The notes under the pieces are model-generated. The model had not been told where the DNA came from. It ran no database searches and saw only the letters and a list, made by a program, of their open reading frames with translations. This document shows, piece by piece, positions 32,300 to 40,095 of a DNA stretch of 64,000 bases (position 1 is the first letter of the stretch; the number at the start of each line of letters is the position of its first letter). Source of the stretch: Erpobdella octoculata. Its lineage: Eukaryota > Annelida > Clitellata > Hirudinida > Erpobdellidae. The stretch is taken from contig OZ022240.1 in NCBI GenBank assembly GCA_963978895.1, positions 43,064,768 through 43,128,767 on the forward strand. The letters run 5' to 3'. A program made the translations under genes and the position numbers.

Positions 32300-33835
32300 C
32301 ATGGGTGGCCAACCCGCGGGCTATCAATTGGTGGCCCACTCTGCTTTGTTTAAATATTTGAAATTTATAGTAAAATCGTTTAAAAACTTTTTTATAAATC
32401 GATAAATAGTACAAAAATTTACGTCATGCACGCCCACACAGTTTCCGTGAAACCTCATCTTGTTTATGTTTTTTATAGAAATTTAAAAATAATAGTTAAC
32501 AAGGGTAGTAAATTATTAAATATAAAATAATTTATAATTTAAAAAACTTCTATTAACAAAAACAGAAAATCATGACCAATTGATGTTGAAGGTAGAACTT
32601 TCCAGGAGAGATGGGAACTTGAGTATTTGTATGTGGAACACTCTGGTAGTTTGGTTTGTAATGACACAATTGCGATCATGAAAGATTATAATCTGAAACG
32701 CCATTACGAAACTTGTCACAAGCAAATTTATTCTAAATTTCAAGGCAGAATTAGAGAAGAAAAATTTGCATTTTTGAAGACAAGCCTGGCCATGCAGCAG
32801 AACATTTTTAGAAAATAATTAAAACAATCAGAAGCAGCGGTTAAAGAAAATAAGAGAATAAGCTACAAAGTAGCAATTGGGCTTGCAAAACAATGAAAGT
32901 TTTTCATAGATGGGGAATTCGTCAAAAGTTGCATGCTGAAAGTTGTTGGGCATGTCTGCCCTGAAACAAAGAACAGTTCACCACAGTTAGTCTGTCAAAA
33001 CAAACTATTACACGCCGAGTTGAAGATAATGTTACAAATCTTCTGCAGCAGCTTCAACGTGCTTCACAACATTTTGTCCGGTATTCAATTGCTTTTGACG
33101 AGAGCACTGACGTATCAAATATAGCACAAATGCTGATATTCATCTGTGGAGTCAGGGAAATTTTTTTTTGAAATTACTGAATATCTTGCTGGCCTTTGCA
33201 GCATGCATGCAACACAACAAAAGGTAGCGACATATTTGATGAACTGAAGATGATACTTGAGAGAAACTTTCTGCTGCTGACAACTGACGGAGCTCCTTCC
33301 ATGTGCGGGAATAAAATTAGTTTTGCTGGACTTGTAAAAAAACATTGTGCAGGGTTTAACATTGTGCAATGTTCTGCTGCATGGCCAGGCTTGTCTCTTT
33401 CTCCTACTCTGGTCCATATCTCTGGAACTCTCTTCCTTCTTCTCTTACTAACTCTACTTCTCTCACAGCTTTCCGTCGTGGACTTAAAACACATCTGTTT
33501 AATAAGTTCACGACCGAGCGCTATTGAACACCACGGAAATAGTGCTATACAAATTCAGTTTGATTGATTGATTGTTTAACAAACCAACGCTTAACCACCA
33601 CTGCATAATTTATCAGGAACTTTCTGTAGCAGAACATTGCAAATGCATCATGTTATGACTGTAATGGTAAAGACAGTAAACTTTATCCGTACACGATATT
33701 TCAACTATCGTCAGTTTAAGACCTTTTTGGAAGAAACTGATGCTGGGTTTAATGATCTGCCATATCATACGAAAGTACGTTGGTTGAGAGGGGAATACAG
33801 GAGGCATCTATATGAATAATACAGAAGAATTAAAA
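32300..33835 (+). pseudogene. hAT transposase fossil (GTF2IRD2/ZBED5-like subfamily)
   Basis: CATGGGTGGCCAACCCGCGG at 32300 is a typical hAT left terminal sequence. From 32578 the order follows this subfamily. A damaged BED-type zinc finger (VEHSGSLVCNDTIAIM, YNLKRHYETCHK) comes first, then FQGRIREEKFAFLKTSLA, FIDGEFVKSCML and VVGHVCPETKN. Next are YSIAFDESTDVSNIAQML (33080-33133), LLTTDGAPSMCGNKIS and, after the LINE insert, MHHVMTVMVKTVNFIRTR and YHTKVRWLRG. Many stops and frameshifts are present. The C-terminal dimerisation part and right end were not found. Confidence 0.85.
33362..33573 (+). mobile_element. 5'-truncated LINE insertion with 8-bp target duplication
   Basis: It is inserted in the hAT fossil and flanked by GTTTAACA at 33354-33361 and 33574-33581. 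The body encodes SYSGPYLWNSLPSSL then SLTAFRRGLKTHLFNKF and a stop, the C-terminal end of a non-LTR ORF2. It ends in a TGAT/TTGA tetranucleotide tail (33560-33573) rather than poly(A). Length about 212 bp. Confidence 0.88.
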
Positions 33836-34243
33836 AAAAAAAACATCAAAAGTTGATTCAAGAAAACCAAGTTTAAAAACATTATAACGATATAAAAGTC
33901 TACTATAACCTTTAAAAATTGCTTTAAATTGTTTTTTAATGCTAAATCAAGTAAAAGCAAAGATTCTGCCAAAAAATAGCACATTTTATTTTTATTTTAA
34001 TTTATTTTATTTTAGATTCAAGACAGTTATTTTTTGTACAATCAACCATTTTATCTATAAAATTAACAAATAATTCTAGCTGAGTTCCTCAATGTTTTTT
34101 TTCTATCTCCTTCTCTCCGGTTTTAAAATTTATCCCTTAAAAATTGTTTATGCTATGTCGTTGTTTGTGTTGATCGGTCTATAGATACCGATTATTATAA
34201 TTAACGCTGTCATTATATATTGCCATATTATGATATACACTAC

Positions 34244-34357
34244 CATTGGCGTAGCCAGGGTGGAAGGTTTGGGGTATGCAAACCCTTTCCCGAAAAAATT
34301 CACTTTTTTTTTATATATATAATATATATATATTTATATATATATATATATATATAC
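34244..34357. repeat. hAT-like terminal sequence and (TA)n tract
   Basis: CATTGGCGTAGCCAGGGTGG (34244) looks like a hAT left end, followed by a T-run and TA microsatellite (34313-34357). No matching right end was found. Confidence 0.45.
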
Positions 34358-34621
34358 ATTTTTAAATACATTTTTCTAATGCACTAAAAAGAAGAAAATA
34401 AAATATTTAAAAAAATCTTTTTAAAATACCACGTTTTTGTGAACTAAAAAGAATAAAATAATTTTTCTCTGGGCTGTATGAGAAATGTCTTGATGGAGGC
34501 ATGCAATACTTGTGGACACTCATATAACGAACAAGCCATAATTTTTAAAACTTAAAACGTGGGACGCCTTTTACTCAAACTAACCATCTGCTAACTTTTA
34601 AACAGGATAGACCCGCTTTTT

Positions 34622-35240
34622 TCTATATATATAAAAATGAATGTTTGTATATATGTATATATGTATATATGTATTTATGTATGTTAATGTCCTTTATGCA
34701 TTGCTACACCATTCATCCGATCGTAATGAAATTTTCACACAACCTTGAGAGTCAATGAAAATCAAAAATAAAAAATTTTTTTTTGAAATCCGTCACAAAA
34801 TGAGCGGAGCGGAGCGGGTGAGCGAGCGGGAACTATATATATATGTATGTGCGTATGTATGTGTGTATGTATGTATGTGTATGTGCATGTATGTGTGTCT
34901 GTGTGTGTGTTTATGTATGTACTAGCGGAGATACCCGGCGTTGCCCAGGTTTTTTGAGGTTTTTCTAATGTTTGTCTCTTTCTCTCCCGTTTCCTTTCCC
35001 ACCTGCTTTCCCACTCCTGTTAGCTTTTCCGTTTTCGGTCGTTTTCCCACTGCCGGTCGCTTTCCCGCTCCCGGTCGCTTTCCCGCTCCCGGTCGTTTTC
35101 CCGTCCCGGTCGCTGCCCCGTTCCCGCTCACGTTTGCTCTCCCATTCCCGCTCACGCTTGCTTTTCTGTTCCCGCTCGCTGTCCGTTCCGGGTGCTTTCC
35201 CGTTTCTATAATAGACAAACTAACCCACAAACATTCATAT
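34622..35240. mobile_element. Composite Helitron unit 1 (facing ends)
   Basis: Bases 34622-34918 start like a Helitron 5' end (TCTATATATATAAAAATGAA then a CATTCATCCGATCGTAATGA block). They run into GAGCGGAGCGGAGCGGG and a TATG-rich microsatellite. From 34920 a minus-oriented element begins with its 3' end (ACTAGCGGAGATACCCGGCG, TTGCCC hairpin) and CCCGCTCCCGGTCGCTTT minisatellite. It ends near 35240 in an inverted 5'-like sequence (ACAAACATTCATATAT). The pair repeats once more to the right. Confidence 0.72.
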
Positions 35241-35826
35241 ATCTATATATATAAAAATGAATGTTTGTATTTATGTTAATGTCCTTTATGCATTGCTACA
35301 CCATTCATCCGATCGTAATGAAATTTTCACACAACCTTGAGAGTCAAGGGGAATGTCAAATAAAAAAAAAATTTGAAATCCGTCACAAAATGAGCGGAGC
35401 GGAGCGGGTGAGCGAGCGGGAACTATATATATATGTATGTGCGTATGTATGTGTGTATGTATGTATGTGTATGTGCATGTATGTGTGTCTGTGTGTGTGT
35501 TTATGTATGTACTAGCGGAGATACCCGGCGTTGCCCGGGTTTTTTAGAGGTTTTTCTAATGTTTGTCTCTTTCTCTCCCGTTTCCTTTCCCACCTGCTTT
35601 CCCACTCCCGTTCGCTTTCCCGTTTTCGGTCGTTTTCCCGCTCCCGGTCGCTTTCCCGCTCCCGGTCGCTTTACCACTCCCGGTCGCTTTCCCGCTCACG
35701 TTTGCTCTCCCATTCCCGCTCACGCTTGCTTTTCCGTTCCCGCTCGCTGTCCGTTCCGGGTCGCTTTCCCGTTTCTATAATAGACAAACTAACCCACAAA
35801 CATTCATATATATATATATATATATA
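35241..35826. mobile_element. Composite Helitron unit 2 (tandem copy of unit 1)
   Basis: Nearly identical to 34622-35240, with a period of about 591 bp measured between the two ACTAGCGGAGATACCC marks (34919/34920 and 35510/35511). Frames on both strands across it are artefacts of the minisatellite and of the TATG tract. Confidence 0.75.
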
Positions 35827-35827
35827 G

Positions 35828-36372
35828 TCTTAGCAAATCTATTTTACGTTTTATAGGCTAACAGAAGTTATGAAAGAATGGAAAAGAAAAAATGATCGTG
35901 AACGGGAGAGCAACCGTGACCGGGAATGGGAGAGCAAGCATGACCGGGAACGGGAGAGCAAGCGTGAGCGGGAACGGGAAAGCGACCGGGAACGGGAAAG
36001 CGACCGGGAACGGGAAAGCGACCGGGAACGGGAAAGCGACCGGGAACGGAAAAGCCACCGGGAACGGGAAAGCGACCGGGAACGGGAAAGCGACCGGGAA
36101 CGGGAAAGCGACCGGGAACGCGGAAAGCGACCGGGAACGCGGAAAGCGACTGGAATCGGGAGAGCAAGCTTGGAAGGAAACGCGAGCAAGAGAGAAAATC
36201 GATAACAAAACTTCTGAGCGGGAAAGCGACCGGGAGCTGGAAAACGACCGAGAGCGGAAAAGCGACCGGGAACGCGACGAAAACGGGAAAGTGGAGAAGG
36301 AAACGGGAGCGAGAGGGACAAACATTAGAAAAACCTCTAAAAACCCCGGGCAACGCCGGGTAACCCCGCTAG
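35828..36372 (+). mobile_element. Non-autonomous Helitron-like element X, copy 1
   Basis: It starts AGTCTTAGCAAATCTATTTT and carries an 18-bp minisatellite (AAAGCGACCGGGAACGGG), about ten copies around 35950-36140. It ends AACCCCGGGCAACGCCGGGT (5-bp-stem hairpin) then AACCCCGCTAG at 36372. The very next bases are the 5' TC of another Helitron. Six overlapping long frames (Arg/Glu/Ser, Gly/Asn/Lys, Phe/Pro/Val) arise only from the minisatellite. No Rep/helicase. Confidence 0.82.
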
Positions 36373-37812
36373 TCTATATATATAAAAGAACATGTCCTGA
36401 CTGACTGATAATCAACGCCGAGCTCAAACGCCTCATCCTAGGAACGTGAAATTTGGAACTTATATTACTTTTATAGCGTAAACATCCGCTAAGAAAGGAT
36501 TTTTGAAAATTTTGCTCCTGAGGAGAAAAAACTGGAAAACAAACTTTTTTCTAAAAAATTTTTCTAAAAGTTTGTTCTAAAATTTGGTATATAGATTCTT
36601 TTTAAAAAATAAAAAGATACGTGTTTCACCATTTTTTGAAAATTCGGTTTCCCGGACCTCAAATGTGGGTTGGAAAATTGGGTTATTTGGTTTTTAAAGT
36701 AGCTTCTGCTCAAAAACTGTTAATGCTACAGAAGTAAAAATTAGTATTTAGTTTCTACTCCAAAAATAATGAAATACGTGTTTTAGCATTTTTTGAAAAT
36801 TTGGTTTCCAGGACTTCAAATGTGGGGTGGAAAATAGGGCTAATTGTCTTTTATAGTAACTGCTACTCAAAAACAGTAAATACCACAGATGTAAAAATTA
36901 TTATTTAGTTTCTTTTCTAAAAATAAAGATATACGTGTTTCACCATTTTTTACAAATTTGGTTTCCCAGACCTCAAATGTGGGTTGGAAAATTGGGTTAT
37001 TTGGTTTTTAAAGTAGCTGCTACTCAAAAACTGTGAATGCTACAGGAGTAAAAATTAGTATTTAGTTTATACTTCAAAAATAATGAAATACGTGTTTCAG
37101 CATTTTTTGAAAATTTGGTTTCCAGGACTTCAAATGTGGGGTGGAAAATAGGGTTATTTGTTTTTTAAAGTAACTGCTACTCAAAAACTGTAAATACCAC
37201 AGATGTAAAAATTAGTATTTAGTTTCTATTCTAAAAATAAAGATATACGTGTTTTACCATTTTTTGAAAATTTGGTTTCCAGGACCTCAAATGTGAAGTG
37301 GAAAAGGGGTTATTTGATTTTAAAATAACTGCTACTCAAAAACTGTAAATGCTACAGATGTGAAAATTAGTATTTTGAGGTTTTGGGCCGGTTAAAAGTA
37401 GATGAGTTTAGTTTATCACCAGACGGACGGGCCAAGCCGTTATTTTAGGGTTTTCATACGGCCCTGCCCAAACCTTAAATCAAGGTGGAACGGGCTGATA
37501 TTTTTAACCAAGTATATAGACATTTGAGTGATTTTAGGGTGTTCAGACGGGCCGGGCTAAAACCTGAAGTCAAGGTGGGACGGGCCGATGTTTTTCATCA
37601 AGTATATAGAACTTCTAGGCCTGTAAAAACGGGCCGGGCCCATATTAGACCACCGTGCCGGGCCAGGAATTTTGGTTTTTGAAACTGGCTGGGCCAAGTT
37701 GTCGATGGGCCGAGCCGAGACCTAAAAAATTGATCCGTGCAGTACTCTACTATGTATGCACGGTTCAAATTCTTTAATTTCATGCGAGCGAAGCCGCTAC
37801 GGGCACTGCTAG
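36373..37812 (+). mobile_element. Helitron-like element with 157-bp tandem repeats
   Basis: It begins TCTATATATATAAAAGAACA with CTGACTGACTGATAATCAAC, a common Helitron 5' end. It ends GCGAGCGAAGCCGCTACGGG then CACTGCTAG at 37812, followed by T. It directly abuts element X copy 1 on the left and element X copy 2 on the right. The interior has five 157-bp repeats and then a GC-rich 3' part with repeated ACGGGCCGGGC-like units. No Rep or helicase motif was seen, so it is non-autonomous. Confidence 0.8.
36590..37375. repeat. Five tandem 157-bp repeats
   Basis: The marker AAATGTG occurs at 36661, 36818, 36975, 37132 and 37289, exactly 157 bp apart each time. Units contain TTTGGTTTCC(C/A)GGAC, GTGGAAAA, AACTGCTACTCAAAAACTGT and a TTAGTATTTAGTTTCT segment. 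No unit is coding. Confidence 0.93.
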
Positions 37813-37827
37813 TATATATATATATAG

Positions 37828-38366
37828 TCTTAGCAAATCTATTTTGCGTTTTATAGGCTAACAGAAGTTATGAAAGAATGTAAAAGAGAAAATGAGCGGG
37901 AACGGGAGAGCTACCGTGACCGGGAATGGGAGAGCAAGCATGACCGGGAACGGGAGAGCAAGCGTGAGCGGGAACGGGAAAGCGACCGGAAACGGGAAAG
38001 CGACCGGGAACGGGAAAGCGACCGGGAACGGGAAAGCGACCGAGAACGGGAAAGCGACCGGGAACGGGAAAGCGACCGGGAACGGGAAAGCGACCGGGAA
38101 CGCGACCGGGAACGCGGAAAGCGACCGGGAACGCGGAAAGCGACTGGAATCGGGAGAGCAAGCTTGGAAGGAAACGCGAGCAAGAGAGAAAATCGATAAC
38201 AGAACTTCTGAGCGGGAAAGCGACCGGGAGCTGGAAAACGACCGAGAGCGGAAAAGCGACCGGGAACGCTACGAAAACGGGAAAGTGGAGAAGGGAACGG
38301 GAGCGAGAGAGACAAACATTAGAAAAACCTCTAAAAACCCCGGGCAACGCCGGGTAACCCCGCTAG
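37828..38366 (+). mobile_element. Non-autonomous Helitron-like element X, copy 2
   Basis: Almost identical to 35828-36372, with the same start, the same 18-bp minisatellite with small copy changes, and the same hairpin and GCTAG end at 38366 followed by T. Its left end follows the CTAG of the preceding Helitron after a short TA tract. Confidence 0.82.
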
Positions 38367-38384
38367 TTAAATATAAATATAAAA

Positions 38385-38465
38385 GGCGCCCACGTAGAGA
38401 TTTGAAGAGAAAAAAAATCGGAGAGAAGAGGCGAAGAGAGAAAAATTTCCTGCGGGCGCCCTTGT
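38385..38465. repeat. GGCGCCC-bounded purine-rich stretch
   Basis: GGCGCCCACG at 38385 and GCGGGCGCCC ending near 38462 form short inverted ends around an AG-rich interior. Possibly a small inverted-repeat element; too short to classify. Confidence 0.35.
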
Positions 38466-38629
38466 GGAAATATACAAATCTTAATAATCATTGCACGGAA
38501 ATTTGAATTTTCTTTCAGCTAGAAAATAAAAACGTCACAATTGAAAAGCATTTAACAAATAAAATAATTTTCATATAAACCACTGATAAATAATTTTTTG
38601 ACTAAAAACAACAAGCAAAAAAATTATTA

Positions 38630-38667
38630 AAAAAACCCAAGTAACACTGTATAACCCAGCCAGCTAG
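38630..38667 (+). mobile_element. Helitron-like 3' terminus, stack member 1
   Basis: AACCCAAGTAACACTGTATA then CCCAGCCAGCTAG (CTAG at 38664-38667) followed by T. The TRIM 3' fragment 1 begins about 20 bp to the right. Confidence 0.65.
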
Positions 38668-38686
38668 TTACAAATAAATATACATC

Positions 38687-38848
38687 ACCATTGGAAAACT
38701 TTTAAGATGAAAAAAGTGGTTTTTTACGCCAACCACTATTAAAAAATTCGTTGTTGAATCAAAACAAATATTTGTCGGTTGACATTGAGGATTAAAAGAT
38801 TTTAACAAATTAAAATCATATATACGAATATTTTTTTAATAAGAGTTG
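38687..38848 (-). pseudogene. TRIM-like 3'-terminal fragment 1
   Basis: The minus strand reads NIRIYDFNLLKSFNPQCQPT then NICFDSTTNEFL. This corresponds to the last propeller part of Type II proteins (IHVYDFN..KSFNAQCQP..ICFDSTTNRLL), but the end is damaged (no clean FQL). It covers only about the last 50 codons and is directly preceded, on the plus strand, by a Helitron-like 3' terminus. Confidence 0.8.
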
Positions 38849-38864
38849 AAAAGAACAACAAAAT

Positions 38865-38935
38865 AAGTAACACTGTATAATTGCAAATAAACTCACATCA
38901 CAATTGAAATACATTCATTATATAAGAACATTATA
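38865..38935 (-). pseudogene. Helitron-like end plus TRIM-like 3'-terminal fragment 2
   Basis: AAATAAGTAACACTGTATA, whose CTAG part is deleted, is followed by TTGCAAATAAACTCACATCA and then about 11 terminal TRIM codons in antisense. These match the end of the 29.7-31.5 kb gene (MNVFQL, with ATTTCAATTG rather than TTCCAATTG). The fragment ends at about 38935. Confidence 0.65.
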
Positions 38936-38969
38936 TAAAAACCAAAGTAACACTGAGTAACAGAGCTAG
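38936..38969 (+). mobile_element. Helitron-like 3' terminus, stack member 3
   Basis: AAACCAAAGTAACACTGAGT then AACAGAGCTAG (CTAG at 38966-38969) and a T. It lies 17 bp before the stop codon of the next TRIM fragment and is nearly the same as the reverse complement of the 21295 end. Confidence 0.65.
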
Positions 38970-38986
38970 TTATAAATAAATATACA

Positions 38987-39461
38987 TCACAATTGGAAAA
39001 CATTTATGATAAAAGATTGTTCTTCTTTGCCAACCACTAATAAACGATTTGTTGTTGAATCAAAACAAATATCATTTAGATCACATTGAGCATTAAACGA
39101 TTTTACAAAATTTAAACTAAAATCATATACATGAATATTTTTGTCAGAAGAGTCATAAACAAATAAGTTACAATTGTTGTCTGTTGTCAGTCTATAGATG
39201 TCTGGTTCTATATCAATTTGTTTAATAACATCTCCTTTGCAGTTTATTAAATAAAGTCCTGATACACTTGAAATAGCAATGTGATATTTTTTCAAGCCAG
39301 TAATGAAAAATGTATAGTTAGGGAATACAATGACACGCACAATTTCGCCATTCAATGTGATTTCAATTAATTTTTTATTTTTTAAAACAAACAATTTTTA
39401 TCCAATGAACCGGCAAATCTATCTCCTTTAAACTCGAGTTTTACAGTTTTCTTCCAATCAA
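38987..39461 (-). pseudogene. TRIM-like 3'-terminal fragment 3 (Type II propeller)
   Basis: The open frame 38987-39394 gives FVLKNKKLIEITLNGEIVRV then HVYDFSLNFVKSFNAQC and ends NVFQL. Upstream of a frameshift near 39396, DWKKTVKLEFKGDRFAGS is recognisable to about 39461. The RING, B-box and coiled coil are missing. It is most like the 19.5 and 56.2 kb propellers. Confidence 0.82.
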
Positions 39462-39529
39462 TATCATATTTAACAAACAATTTTAAACACAAAGCGTTTT
39501 CAACAACCACAAACAAACAATTTTTGTTG

Positions 39530-39720
39530 AATCAAATCCAAAACATGTTATATTACAGTGAAAATCAAAGGAGTTAAAAAAATTTTATTGAAAATCAAAG
39601 ACATGAATTCAGCTACAAATAAACTAGAATAGCAAAAATTTCTTTCAAAAGAACAATACTCAACTATTTACACAAATTAAAACATTCTAGTAATGTACAA
39701 ATAAATTTCAAATATTATTA
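39530..39720 (-). pseudogene. TRIM-like propeller fossil
   Basis: The minus strand retains NSSLFVAEF then MSLIFN and, further on, a diverged FDLIQQK stretch. It is collinear with the fossil at 48066-48270, which also lies beyond a Type I gene. The two therefore duplicated together with those genes' 3' flanks. Confidence 0.5.
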
Positions 39721-40095
39721 TTCAACTTTTTCAAATTATAATGCTATTTAAGATTTTAATCATTTTATTTTATGTGTTATTTAAACTGTGTCCAATAAGT
39801 CTGAAAATTAAATAGAGTGTAAAATCAATGACAAAAAATTATATGCACTACATTTTAACAATTTTATATGATGGGAAGTACTTTATAATTTAAAAAAACA
39901 AAATTTTTAAATTACTTTCAAAGAGAAATTTAAATGAGCGTTATTTTTTCAATAAAATTTCAGTTTATCAATCAAATTTGTTTGTAATCATTTAAATTAT
40001 TCTGTATAGCTATATATTTTATTTTGTTATATAGACATGTGACCAACCAAAAAATTCAAATTAATTATTGTTTAAATATACAAAAAATCTAAACG

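Noticed and set aside
34941..35856. Pro/Phe/Val-rich frames and a Met-Tyr-Val-Cys-rich frame
   Set aside because: Products of the pyrimidine minisatellite and the TATG microsatellite; no start context, domain or conservation apart from the repeat.
34622..38366. Autonomous Helitron with Rep/helicase
   Set aside because: No HUH endonuclease or helicase motif in any frame; the elements are non-autonomous.
35850..38510. Six or more overlapping long frames (Arg/Glu/Ser-rich, Phe/Pro-rich) on both strands
   Set aside because: They all come from the 18-bp minisatellite in Helitron-like elements; the amino-acid pattern is only the repeat read in each phase.
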